A stretch of 64,000 nt of DNA from Butyribacter intestini (GCA_001414325.1 LLKB01000001.1:634437-698436), one strand, 5' to 3'. Shown: positions 17,228 through 25,859, counted from the first letter of the stretch. Made by a program: numbers and translations. Notes: generated by a model from the sequence alone, not told the origin.

Positions 17228-18298
17228 ATGAAAACAATCATAAAAAGAAGTATACTTGATTATTTAAAGAACCCTGTTTTGTGGATTGGCTTGATTATTA
17301 TAGTTGCCAGTATGTATCAATGTCTGTCATCGTATTTGCAAATTCATTATATCAAACAGAATGAACAGATCACACAAAATGACGTAGCATTGGAAGATGC
17401 TGATGTCATGGATGGGTACATTCCCACATCTGATGATAAAGAAAGAAGAAGGGAGTGGGAAGATACGATCAAAGAGACGTTAATGGACACCTCCAAAAAT
17501 GGTTTTGGATTTAGCAGGCAGGAAGCAGATCATGTAATGAAAGAAATTCAGAATATGGATGTAAAGACTGCTTCTGAGTTTTTGGAATCCCAATATGGCT
17601 ATTATAATGCAATATATGCTTATGAGGACCTTGAAATTCATAAGGGGACAGCAGAAGAAATCAATCATTATATCGAGCGGAAATTATCCGAACATTCTTT
17701 TTCCTGGTACTTTGCCAAAAAATTTACGGATTTTGCAGGATTGCATATGGCCTTTTTTGCAACAGTCTTGCTATCATTTTTATTTATTCAGGATACACGA
17801 AAAAGTACCTATGAATTATTACATACAAAGCCTGTTACGGCAATCCAATATATATGTGGGAAAGTAATAAGCGGATTCATTAGTATGCTGGGAGTATTAG
17901 TGATTTTGAATGTTATATTCTTTATGCTGTGTTTGAAAACGTCTTTAGAATCGGGCTTTCCAGTAACACCAATTGATTTTTGCGTGAATTCTCTGATCTA
18001 TATTGTTCCGAATCTTTTGATGATATGTTGTGTCTATACAATTACAGCATTAATATTTAAAAATCCGCTTCCGGCAGCACCAATCTTGTTTTTACACATT
18101 ATATATTCAAATATGCTGACCATGAAGAATGATATTTATTATATGAGACCGTTCTCTATTATGGTGCGATTCCCTGGCAGATTTTTTGAAACACATGTAG
18201 CCAAAATGTCAAACATAAATCAGATTATTCTTGTAATTTCATCAGTTATATTAGTATGTATTTCTGTTACAATCTGGAAAAGGAGGAGGGTTCATTGA
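17228..18298 (+). CDS. ABC transporter permease subunit
   Basis: The 356-aa membrane protein has a first helix at about 14-32, a long extracytoplasmic acidic stretch (about 40-165) and about five hydrophobic helices in the last 190 residues. This is the ABC-2 type permease layout of peptide or antibiotic exporters. The ATG at 17228 follows GAAAGGAAGAGATACA. The next gene starts inside its stop codon. It is probably one half of a heterodimeric channel powered by the ATPase at 18955. Confidence 0.82.
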   Translation: MKTIIKRSILDYLKNPVLWIGLIIIVASMYQCLSSYLQIHYIKQNEQITQNDVALEDADVMDGYIPTSDDKERRREWEDTIKETLMDTSKNGFGFSRQEADHVMKEIQNMDVKTASEFLESQYGYYNAIYAYEDLEIHKGTAEEINHYIERKLSEHSFSWYFAKKFTDFAGLHMAFFATVLLSFLFIQDTRKSTYELLHTKPVTAIQYICGKVISGFISMLGVLVILNVIFFMLCLKTSLESGFPVTPIDFCVNSLIYIVPNLLMICCVYTITALIFKNPLPAAPILFLHIIYSNMLTMKNDIYYMRPFSIMVRFPGRFFETHVAKMSNINQIILVISSVILVCISVTIWKRRRVH

Positions 18299-18951
18299 AA
18301 ACGGAACTAAAAAACTGCCTGTCGTTATATAAGATTTTTTATTCATGTGCATTTATACTGATATTGTGTGCTATTCATCCGATTATATACTATGAAGAAA
18401 TCGGTTCAGCGATTCAGTCTCCAATAGCATTTTTAACAATTATTTTTTGTAGTGACACATATTTGATGGAAGTAAAAAGTAAGCGTGCCGATGTATTTCA
18501 TTTGTATGATCAAAAAAAGCAGTTAAAAGTAATATCACAGAGAGTGTGCGTTCAAATATTATATTTATTAATACTTTCCTGTGTTGGATATGTTTTGTTT
18601 TTCTGGCAAAAACCGGGCAGTGTAAACGAAGGCGTTTCGGGCACTCAGATATTCCTTTTATTTTCCATTGCAATGTTCGGAACCATCTGGCTTTGGAGTA
18701 TATGCTCTGTGATTTTGTGTACATTGCTTGGAAATATGTGGGCAGGTATAGGATGTTTATTTGGAATTGTCATTGGACTTATATCAAAAGCGGGAAGTTC
18801 ATTTTTCGGAAATCTGGGATTGTTTTCTTTCAGCTTTTGTGAACCTACTCAATTAATGTCCGAGAGTTGGATTTATGGAACGCTTGTGTCTTTTATAGTG
18901 GGTCTGCTTTTATTTGCAGTATTACCAATGGCTTTAAAGAAAAGGGGATAG
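18295..18951 (+). CDS. second ABC transporter permease subunit
   Basis: The 218-aa protein has about six predicted hydrophobic segments and no soluble domain. The TTG at 18295 is the best start: it follows AGGAGGAGGGTTCA and overlaps the previous stop (TTGA), so translation is coupled. It is short for an ABC-2 permease and is likely to pair with the 356-aa subunit. Its substrate is unknown. Confidence 0.78.
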   Translation: MKTELKNCLSLYKIFYSCAFILILCAIHPIIYYEEIGSAIQSPIAFLTIIFCSDTYLMEVKSKRADVFHLYDQKKQLKVISQRVCVQILYLLILSCVGYVLFFWQKPGSVNEGVSGTQIFLLFSIAMFGTIWLWSICSVILCTLLGNMWAGIGCLFGIVIGLISKAGSSFFGNLGLFSFSFCEPTQLMSESWIYGTLVSFIVGLLLFAVLPMALKKRG

Positions 18952-18954
18952 ATT

Positions 18955-19827
18955 ATGAGTATTAGAATAAATGATTTAACAGTTAGATTTAAAAATGGTG
19001 TAGTTGCAGTAAATAAGGCATCTCTTGAAATACCTAAGGGAATTTACGGACTTTTGGGAGAGAATGGTGCTGGAAAAACCACTTTGATGAGGGTTCTTAC
19101 AACTGTTTTAAAACAAACGGAAGGAATGGTTTCCCTTGATGGAATTCTGTATAACGAGGGAAATTATGAAAAAATACAGAAAAAGATTGGTTATCTTCCA
19201 CAGGAAATCGACTTATATCCGAATCTTACGGTGAAAGAATGCCTTGTATATATGGGTGGACTATCAGGAGTATCCACAAATGACCTCAAACAAAGAATTA
19301 CCTATTATTTGGAAAAGACTTCTCTTACAGAGCATCAGAATAAAAAAATGCGGCAATTATCTGGTGGTATGAAGAGACGTGTCGGACTCATACAGGCACT
19401 TCTTAATAATCCGGATTTTTTGATTATTGATGAACCTACCACCGGGTTAGATCCGGAAGAAAGAATCAGGATCCGCAATCTTTTGGTTGATTTTTCAAAG
19501 GATAGAACTGTGCTGTTTTCCACTCATGTAGTAGAAGATTTAGCAGCAACCTGTACACAGCTTGCCATTATGAAAAAGGGAAGTTTTTTATATTCTGGAA
19601 GCGTGAGTGGGTTGCTGGAAAATGCAAAGGGCTGTGTTTGGAATTGTACGGTACAAAATGCAGAAGAAGCCCGTTTGTTAGAAGCCAATTATTCTATATC
19701 ATCTAAGCAGTATGTAGAAAATGGAATTCATATGAAAGTATTAAGCAAAGGAAAGCCAAATGAGAATTGTGTCCTGGATAATGATATCACTTTGGAAGAT
19801 GCATATATTTATTTGACGAATAGTTGA
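18955..19827 (+). CDS. ABC transporter ATP-binding protein
   Basis: The 290-aa ATPase has Walker A GLLGENGAGKTTL (about 31-43), Q-loop GYLPQEIDLYPNLTV (about 79), signature LSGGMKRRVGL (about 137), Walker B FLIIDEPTTGLDP (about 157) and H-loop FSTHVV (about 188). A C-terminal extension of about 80 residues (LLENAKGCVWNCTVQ) resembles drug and lantibiotic exporter ATPases. It ends the operon, which is followed by a GC-rich hairpin. The likely role is export of or immunity to a peptide antibiotic. Confidence 0.92.
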   Translation: MSIRINDLTVRFKNGVVAVNKASLEIPKGIYGLLGENGAGKTTLMRVLTTVLKQTEGMVSLDGILYNEGNYEKIQKKIGYLPQEIDLYPNLTVKECLVYMGGLSGVSTNDLKQRITYYLEKTSLTEHQNKKMRQLSGGMKRRVGLIQALLNNPDFLIIDEPTTGLDPEERIRIRNLLVDFSKDRTVLFSTHVVEDLAATCTQLAIMKKGSFLYSGSVSGLLENAKGCVWNCTVQNAEEARLLEANYSISSKQYVENGIHMKVLSKGKPNENCVLDNDITLEDAYIYLTNS

Positions 19828-19832
19828 ATATA

Positions 19833-19855
19833 ACGGCGGGCAAGTTGCCCGCCGT
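19833..19855. terminator. GC-rich hairpin between convergent genes
   Basis: ACGGCGGGCAA and TTGCCCGCCGT are perfect complements separated by one base. The hairpin lies between the stop at 19827 and the convergent gene ending at 19865. There is no long T-run, so termination is inferred from placement and stability. Confidence 0.6.
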
Positions 19856-19864
19856 AAATTATGC

Positions 19865-22177
19865 TTATTTTGTTAAAAGACCGGATAGATTTTTTCCAAT
19901 GCAAAATCCAATCTGTGGATATAACTCCTGAATTTCCTGATATTTTGCTTCAATCATTTCTGGTTCATCAGCCCAGATCTTTTCATATATTTTGAAAGCT
20001 CTTTTAAAATGTGTTTTGGCTTGCGGAAGATTGGCAGTCATCAGATAAATGGTTCCAAGGGTTTCCTGAACTTTGGCATAATCCAGACAGTCATCGGAAT
20101 GGTATTCCTTGATGATGCCGGATAATTTTTGCAATTCAGAGATTCCTCTTTCGGGTTCCTGCTGTTCTGTCAGGAACATTGCATAATTGGCAATCTGAGG
20201 TATGCTGTCATTTATATGAAGCAGGTTAAATTGGTCAAGCAGTGAGATACTTTTTTCCATGTGTTCTCTTGCAAGATCGGGATGACCGTTCATGCGGTAA
20301 AGTCCACCGAGATTGGCATGAAGGTTGGAAACAAGGCGAGCATTGTCAGCAGTGATATTTTCTATCTGGGCAAGTGCATCCTTTTCCAGTTTTATTGCTT
20401 TTTCTGGCTTGATTTCAAGAGTAGCCTGAAAATCCAGTAACAATGCCCGGTCAGAATCGGTGCCAATGTTTTTTGTCTTTAACAGCCCCGTTAGTTCCTG
20501 AATGATTCCATTCATACCTTTGTGGTAGTTATAGTTATCCATGTATGGAAATGCATTTTCCAGAAAAAGCAGATACTTTGGTATATCATCCTTTTCAATC
20601 AATTCTATGATATTTCCGATTGTTTGAAATAGCTTTTTGTAATAAGCTACTTCCATTCCATGCATTAAACATATGTGCTGTAAAGAATCCAGTAATATGT
20701 GGCAACGAGTTATAGATGGTTTTGTCTCTGAAAGGGTGATTTCCTGAATCATCGGATGCAGAGAGATAGTGCGACGTTTTGTTGTTTGGACAAAACCAGT
20801 CTCAATTAAATCGTTGATCTCATTTAGTGTGGGCAATTCCAGCCATTTGGCAAATATACGGGCAGAAATACCGGTGGAAGGAAGAAAGCACATATTACAC
20901 ATGATATCCTGCTGTTTAAGAGATAAAGTGTATAACGAAAACAGCGTATGGATATGACTGTAATAGGTGGCTTTGCTGCTTTGTCCATCTTTGATTATTT
21001 TAATTTTATCTTCGTTATGGAAAGATGCTTTTTCCACCTGAAGTCTTGTTAATAACTGGTCTGGAGTTGAGATTCCATTTTCCAGAAGTTTTGCTGCCAG
21101 TTCCACGGCAAAAGTATGAGAGTGAACAGTTTCGATGATCTTTTCAACTGTTGGCCGGTACGTGTCTGCCTCTGAATAAAATACTGATGCCAGCTGGAAG
21201 AGAGCGTTCATATCCTCTATTTCTTTTAATGGCAGAGTACAGTATTCATCCAGTTTGCTTCTGGTTGTAAACAAAATCTGACAGCGATATTTTAATACTA
21301 CTGACAGAAAGCTGTCCTGTGTGGCAGTGACATTAAAATTATCTATGATAAGCAGAGTATCAGATTTCAGGGAACGCAGAAAACGGTTATGTCTTTGAAA
21401 CCGTTCCTGGTCAGTGCTTTCCGGCGGATCGTCAATAAAATCCATGTCAGTAATATCCTGATGAAGATTGCCGGTATATTCTACATAAAGGATATTGGTG
21501 TATTGCTTTATGTACCGCTTTGCGTAGGCTTTGGCAAGTTCACTTTTTCCGATTCCAGCAATTCCGCAAAGAAAAATATGACGGTTTTCCTCAAGCATGG
21601 TATATAATTCTTCCAGTTCTTTATCTCTTCCGATAAAATGACGGCATGGTTTCGGAACCTCACTGTCCATAATATAATCCAGCACAATGGGGGATAAAGC
21701 TCCTCCGGCGAGTAGCTTCTGATTTTTGGTATTACGTTTGATGAATTGGCGTTCCATGCCAAAAGAAATCAGTTTTGCAAGAAACAGCAGTCTTGAACTG
21801 GCTGGTTTATATAAGGGAGTCAGATTTTTCTTTTTCGCATCTGAGATGCTGTCATCCTGAATGAATAAAGTGTAAATATCTTGTATAGCCATATTGCAGT
21901 CAGACATCAATGGAAGCAGATTCTGGTGAATGGTTTCTGCCAGCTTTTTCTGATTACTGGGTTTGGAATAGTAGGCAGATATTTTGGGACTGATCTTTGC
22001 TTGACCGGTCAGCCAACGACAAACCAGACCATTATCCATAGAAAAATCCTGATTTGCCGGATCATCCATAAAATCTTCAAATAATTCGTATAAAAAATCA
22101 GGCTGACTCATTTGATTACTTTCGCTGATATGATTTTTTAAGCAAGTGCTAATAGAAGAAAAATCGCATCGATTCAA
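19865..22177 (-). CDS. STAND NTPase with TPR repeats (NB-ARC/NLR-like)
   Basis: The 770-aa protein has an N-terminal helical region (1-175). Next comes a STAND NTPase: HFIGRDKELEEL lead-in (about 180), Walker A CGIAGIGKSEL (205-212), Walker B DTLLIIDNF (about 273) and sensor ILFTTRS (about 300). A winged-helix-like part follows, and TPR-type helical repeats fill about 560-745. The start is TTG at 22177 with AAAGGGGAATT upstream. Such proteins act as signal-sensing switches, either regulators or Avs/NLR-like phage sensors. No nuclease or protease effector is obvious at the N-terminus, so regulation of the element is as likely as defence. It is transcribed toward the ABC genes. Confidence 0.85.
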   Translation of the reverse strand: MNRCDFSSISTCLKNHISESNQMSQPDFLYELFEDFMDDPANQDFSMDNGLVCRWLTGQAKISPKISAYYSKPSNQKKLAETIHQNLLPLMSDCNMAIQDIYTLFIQDDSISDAKKKNLTPLYKPASSRLLFLAKLISFGMERQFIKRNTKNQKLLAGGALSPIVLDYIMDSEVPKPCRHFIGRDKELEELYTMLEENRHIFLCGIAGIGKSELAKAYAKRYIKQYTNILYVEYTGNLHQDITDMDFIDDPPESTDQERFQRHNRFLRSLKSDTLLIIDNFNVTATQDSFLSVVLKYRCQILFTTRSKLDEYCTLPLKEIEDMNALFQLASVFYSEADTYRPTVEKIIETVHSHTFAVELAAKLLENGISTPDQLLTRLQVEKASFHNEDKIKIIKDGQSSKATYYSHIHTLFSLYTLSLKQQDIMCNMCFLPSTGISARIFAKWLELPTLNEINDLIETGFVQTTKRRTISLHPMIQEITLSETKPSITRCHILLDSLQHICLMHGMEVAYYKKLFQTIGNIIELIEKDDIPKYLLFLENAFPYMDNYNYHKGMNGIIQELTGLLKTKNIGTDSDRALLLDFQATLEIKPEKAIKLEKDALAQIENITADNARLVSNLHANLGGLYRMNGHPDLAREHMEKSISLLDQFNLLHINDSIPQIANYAMFLTEQQEPERGISELQKLSGIIKEYHSDDCLDYAKVQETLGTIYLMTANLPQAKTHFKRAFKIYEKIWADEPEMIEAKYQEIQELYPQIGFCIGKNLSGLLTK

Positions 22178-22360
22178 TAGAAATTCCCCTTTCGTAGTTA
22201 AGATTGAGTATATCTATCATAGCACGAACATACATTCGACTCAAGAAAATGCGGATATTTTTAAAGTGATTGTGTCAATTTACAATCAATTTCTATTCAA
22301 TGTGGTTTTCAGGCAGGTTCTGTAAAATAAGCTCAGAACAAACAATAACGGGAGGAGCTT

Positions 22361-22486
22361 ATGCAACAGAATATTGAATTTGAGCGGTGCATTGATTTTC
22401 TGGTACGGATGATTGATAAGTACGGCGAAGAAGTCCTCCGGGAGTTGGAGGAAGAAAAACAGAATAAGGAAGAAAAAACAGCATAG
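22361..22486 (+). CDS. small conserved-type 41-aa protein
   Basis: ATG at 22361 follows the strong site GGGAGGAGCTT, and the frame runs 41 codons (MQQNIEFERCIDFLVRMIDK and on) with a Glu/Lys-rich end. The strong ribosome site and helical, charged composition support a real gene. Function unknown. It lies divergently from the STAND gene and just upstream of the AbiF promoter. Confidence 0.6.
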   Translation: MQQNIEFERCIDFLVRMIDKYGEEVLRELEEEKQNKEEKTA

Positions 22487-22526
22487 AATACTTCTGAGCG
22501 GGTATGGCTAAGAATGTTTTGGCGTA

Positions 22527-22555
22527 TTGACAGGACATTTAAAATGACGTATACT
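22527..22555 (+). promoter_or_regulatory. sigma-70 promoter of the AbiF-associated RNA
   Basis: TTGACA (22527-22532), 17 bases, TATACT (22550-22555). The transcript start is expected near 22562, well upstream of the structured leader and the abi ATG at 22648. Confidence 0.8.
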
Positions 22556-22561
22556 AAGCTC

Positions 22562-22634
22562 AGTGATCGTTCTGTAGAAACTTGCGAAGCCTACAGGCGG
22601 GGGAGAGCCTGCGGGTCTCTCCCTCTTTTGTTTT
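22562..22634 (+). ncRNA. putative small structured RNA upstream of AbiF
   Basis: From the predicted start, two hairpins follow: CTGTAG (22572-22577) with CTACAG (22591-22596), 13-base loop; then GGGAGAG (22601-22607) with CTCTCCC (22617-22623), 9-base loop, followed by TCTTTTGTTTT. The second hairpin is an intrinsic terminator, so a roughly 72-nt RNA should be made with read-through into the abi gene. AbiF-type Abi_2 genes are reported to be paired with adjacent noncoding RNAs acting as antitoxins. Assignment of this RNA to that class is inference from position and structure. Confidence 0.6.
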
Positions 22635-22647
22635 AAGGAGAAATGAT

Positions 22648-23589
22648 ATGCAGACACCGAAAAAATTCTCTTCTTTTAGTGACCAGGTTTCTTGGATCAG
22701 TGATGAAAAGGGAATAAAAATAAAAGACAGAGAATATGCGGAAGAGATGTTACGTCAAATAGGATATTTTCCTCTTATGGGAGGATATAAACATCTTTTT
22801 AGAATATCGAATACAAAGAAATATAAAGTAGGAACAAGTTTTGAAGAAATAGTCAGTCTGTATAAGTTTGATGCAGAGCTTAGAGAGTTGTTCTTTAAAT
22901 ATTTACTGCAGATTGAGCGACAGATGCGTTCTTTGATGTCATACTATTTTACTGAAATGTATGGAGCAGAGCAGAAGCAGTACCTGGATGCTAATAATTA
23001 TAATAATACAAAAAGAAATCATGCAACAATCGTAAAGTTGATAGCGACCTTGAAACGGGCAACAACGACCACAGATTATACATATATCAACTATTACCGC
23101 AAGACATATGGTGAAATTCCATTATGGGTTTTGGCAAATATACTTACGTTTGGAAACTTATCAAAAATGTTTCGAGTATTTCCTCAATCTTTAAAATCAA
23201 AAGTATCAAAAAACTTTGAACCTTTGAATCAGCATCAGATGGAGCAGTTTCTATCTGTTCTCACTAAGTATAGGAATGTATGTGCCCATGGGGAACGACT
23301 GTTTACATACAGAACAGTAGATGCTATTGCGGATACACCGCTTCATAAAAAACTTTCATTACCACAGAGCGGTAACCAGTATGAAAAAGGAAAACAGGAT
23401 CTGTTTGCTGTGGTGATTGCTTTTAGATATCTATTACCTGGAAAAGATTTTCTGGAATTTAAAAGAAAGCTTATAAAAGAGATTGACCGAGTAAACAGAG
23501 AGGTAGAGCATATAAGCGAAACGGAATTATTGAATAAAATGGGTTTCCCGGAAAACTGGAAAAATATTACCAGATACCATTTAAAGTAA
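22648..23589 (+). CDS. Abi_2 family (AbiF/AbiD-like) HEPN protein
   Basis: The 313-aa protein starts at the ATG after AAGGAG (22635-22640). Abi_2 family signatures are LRQIGYFPLMGGYKHLF (about 35-51), VSLYKFDAELRELFFKYLLQ (about 69-88), EIPLWVLANILTFGNLSKM (about 156-174) and KYRNVCAHGERLF (about 207-219). The last contains the HEPN catalytic pattern R209-N210-x3-H214. Such proteins cause growth arrest on phage infection, by RNA cleavage in HEPN members. Its gene follows a terminated small RNA under a consensus promoter and ends at a strong terminator, forming a self-contained unit in the element. Confidence 0.92.
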   Translation: MQTPKKFSSFSDQVSWISDEKGIKIKDREYAEEMLRQIGYFPLMGGYKHLFRISNTKKYKVGTSFEEIVSLYKFDAELRELFFKYLLQIERQMRSLMSYYFTEMYGAEQKQYLDANNYNNTKRNHATIVKLIATLKRATTTTDYTYINYYRKTYGEIPLWVLANILTFGNLSKMFRVFPQSLKSKVSKNFEPLNQHQMEQFLSVLTKYRNVCAHGERLFTYRTVDAIADTPLHKKLSLPQSGNQYEKGKQDLFAVVIAFRYLLPGKDFLEFKRKLIKEIDRVNREVEHISETELLNKMGFPENWKNITRYHLK

Positions 23590-23595
23590 AGAAAT

Positions 23596-23642
23596 ATCCT
23601 CTAAGAGATAGTGAAATACCTATTGTCTTAGAGGATTTTTTT
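23596..23642 (+). terminator. intrinsic terminator after abi gene
   Basis: ATCCTCTAAGA (23596-23606) and TCTTAGAGGAT (23626-23636) form a perfect 11-bp stem followed by seven T's. Confidence 0.9.
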
Positions 23643-23700
23643 GTATTAATTATAGGATTGACAAAGAAATGAGTCAATAAGAAAATAAGTATTGAAAATA

Positions 23701-23733
23701 GTTGGAACAAGTACTAAAATAAAGTTGGGACAA
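23701..23733 (+). promoter_or_regulatory. element-end motif copies upstream of the recombinase
   Basis: GTTGGGACAA (23724-23733) is identical to part of the arm at the right end (25390-25399) and to the reverse complement of the left arm. A near copy, GTTGGAACAA, lies at 23701-23710. The position 30-60 bases before the recombinase start suggests the recombinase binds its own promoter region. Confidence 0.5.
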
Positions 23734-23762
23734 TAAAACGGAGTTATACTGCGAGGAAGATT

Positions 23763-25445
23763 ATGAAGAATAAAAAGATTAAATGCGATATATATACCAG
23801 AGTATCCACAACCATGCAGGTGGATGGCTACAGTCTGGATGCTCAGAAAGAAAAACTCAAGAGATATGCAGAATTTCAGAATATGGAAATTGTAAATGAG
23901 TATTCCGATGAAGGTAAGTCTGGAAAGAGCGTAGAGGGCAGACCGGAATTTCAGAGAATGTTAGATAATATTGAGAATGGAACAGATGAGGTACAGTTTG
24001 TACTGGTGTTCAAGCTTTCCAGATTCGGTCGTAATGCGGCAGATGTATTAAACTCTTTGCAGAGGATGCAGGATTTTGGAGTGAATCTGATCTGTGTAGA
24101 AGATGGAATTGACAGCTCAAAAGATAGTGGAAAGCTGATGATTTCTGTTCTGTCTGCGGTGGCAGAGATCGAACGAGAGAATATCCTTGTTCAGACAATG
24201 GAAGGACGTAAGCAGAAAGCCAGGGAAGGAAAATGGAATGGTGGATTTGCTCCGTATGGTTATGAATTAGTAAATGGAGAATTGCAGATTGCAGAGGACG
24301 AAGCAGAGATTATTCGTCTGATCTATGACAAATTTATTCATACCAATATGGGAATCTCTGCGATTGCCGCATGGCTGAACCAGCATGGATATAAAAAGAA
24401 AAAACGACAGAATAATACACTGGACGCATTTGCCGCTTCATTTATAAAAGGCGTTCTGGATAATCCGGTATACTGTGGAAAGCTGGCTTATGGACGAAGG
24501 AAAAACGAGAAAGTTTCTGGTACAAGAAATGAATACCGCATTGTAAAGCAGGAAAATTATATGCTGCACGATGGTATCCATGAAGGGATTGTTTCAGAAA
24601 CAGACTGGGAGCTGGCACATCAAAAACGGGAAAAAACAGGTGTGAAATATGAAAAGACACATAGTCTCGATCATGAGCATATTTTATCCGGAATATTGAG
24701 ATGCCCGTTATGTGGAAGCGGTATGTATGGGAACGTGAATCGAAAGAAAAAGAAAGATGGAACCTTATATAAGGATTATTTCTATTATGCCTGCAAACAT
24801 CGTCGCCTGGTAGATGGTCATAAATGTGGATATCGTAAACAATGGAGTGAGGAGAAGATTAACAATGCAGTGGAAGAAGTTATTCGGAAGCTGGTGAAGA
24901 ATCCGAAATTTGAAGAAGCAATTCTGAATAAAATCGGTTCAAGAATAGATACAGAAGAAATAGAAAAAGAGATTGAAAGACTGGAAAAACAGCATAGGCA
25001 GTTGACTGGAGCAAAAGGAAGACTTGGACAGCAGATGGACAGTCTGGATATCATGGATAAATTTTATGAGAAGAAATATCAGGATATGGAGACAAGGTTA
25101 TACCGTTTGTATGATGAGATTGAAGGCGTGGAGAACAGTATAGAGGAAGTCAAGAACCGCCTGTTGAATATCCGGCAACAGAAAATATCAGAAGAAAACG
25201 TCTATCAATTTCTTTTATATTTTGATAAACTATATGATAAGTTCACCGACCTGGAGAAGAAAGAATTTCTTAACAGCTTTGTAGAACAGGTGGACATTTA
25301 CGAGCAGGAGCAGCCAGATGGCAGATTCCTGAAGCACATAAAGTTCCGTTTTCCGGTGTATTTCGGAGACCGGGAGACACAGGAACTTTGTTGGGACAAC
25401 GAAAGTACCGTTGAGACAGTCTGCTTGCTGTCGAAGAAACCTTGA
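23763..25445 (+). CDS. large serine recombinase (TndX/TnpX class), C-terminus encoded by host rlmD
   Basis: The 560-aa site-specific recombinase has a resolvase catalytic domain (1-150) with S15 in YTRVSTTMQVDGYSLDAQ and KLSRFGRNAADVL. A recombinase domain follows (about 160-300). The zinc ribbon is LRCPLCGSGMYG...YYACKHR...HKCGYR (about 315-360), and a coiled coil spans about 395-490. It catalyses integration and excision of the element. The frame crosses the GAGAC core at 25413, so the last ten residues (ETVCLLSKKP) are the native end of the host methyltransferase. On excision, the same frame would read into the left end and gain the 100-residue tail now on RlmD. Start ATG follows GCGAGGAAGATT. 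Confidence 0.93.
   Translation: MKNKKIKCDIYTRVSTTMQVDGYSLDAQKEKLKRYAEFQNMEIVNEYSDEGKSGKSVEGRPEFQRMLDNIENGTDEVQFVLVFKLSRFGRNAADVLNSLQRMQDFGVNLICVEDGIDSSKDSGKLMISVLSAVAEIERENILVQTMEGRKQKAREGKWNGGFAPYGYELVNGELQIAEDEAEIIRLIYDKFIHTNMGISAIAAWLNQHGYKKKKRQNNTLDAFAASFIKGVLDNPVYCGKLAYGRRKNEKVSGTRNEYRIVKQENYMLHDGIHEGIVSETDWELAHQKREKTGVKYEKTHSLDHEHILSGILRCPLCGSGMYGNVNRKKKKDGTLYKDYFYYACKHRRLVDGHKCGYRKQWSEEKINNAVEEVIRKLVKNPKFEEAILNKIGSRIDTEEIEKEIERLEKQHRQLTGAKGRLGQQMDSLDIMDKFYEKKYQDMETRLYRLYDEIEGVENSIEEVKNRLLNIRQQKISEENVYQFLLYFDKLYDKFTDLEKKEFLNSFVEQVDIYEQEQPDGRFLKHIKFRFPVYFGDRETQELCWDNESTVETVCLLSKKP
25387..25417 (+). other. attR: right end of integrated element
   Basis: TTTGTTGGGACAA (25387-25399) is the inverted partner of the left arm. 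The GAGAC core at 25413-25417 is followed by host rlmD codons (VCLLSKKP, stop). Element length core to core is 19,234 bp. Confidence 0.82.
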
Positions 25446-25859
25446 GTTTATGCGGGTTAGCGGGCTTTTTTGAAGATTATGCACCTGTGTTTTTAGCAGG
25501 AAAAAATGTATATAGAATTTAGTAATTGCAGAGGGGTGCAAAAATTTGTTGAGACCGAAGTTGTGCGCCGGAATAGTATCGGTAGAGATTTGGTGTCCGC
25601 GAATAGTTGCACCCAGTATATTAGATAAGACGTTTTTTAATTAGGTGTTGAAGTTATAGAAAGAAGCAACTAGAAATGCCGTATTTATGCGGCTTAGATG
25701 GCTATATATACATTTCGAGATTGAAAAAATCTCGATTTTTTTATGCCAAAAAGTAACGCGCATATGTGTGTTACGGATAGTAGTTTTGACTAATGCGCGA
25801 AAAACATACATGTAAATAAAGGGAAAATAAGGATAAATAAAAAATGACGGACTCAGTGG
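25446..25859. other. intergenic region right of the element, no gene seen
   Basis: No open frame with a credible ribosome site was found. It holds an inverted repeat GGGTGCAA (25534-25541) / TTGCACCC (25607-25614) enclosing a further TTTGTTGAGAC (25545-25555) that resembles the attachment core. It also contains a strong terminator at 25715-25742 (TCGAGATT, loop, AATCTCGA, then T's). The terminator implies an upstream transcript, perhaps a small RNA or the end of the recombinase message. Confidence 0.5.
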
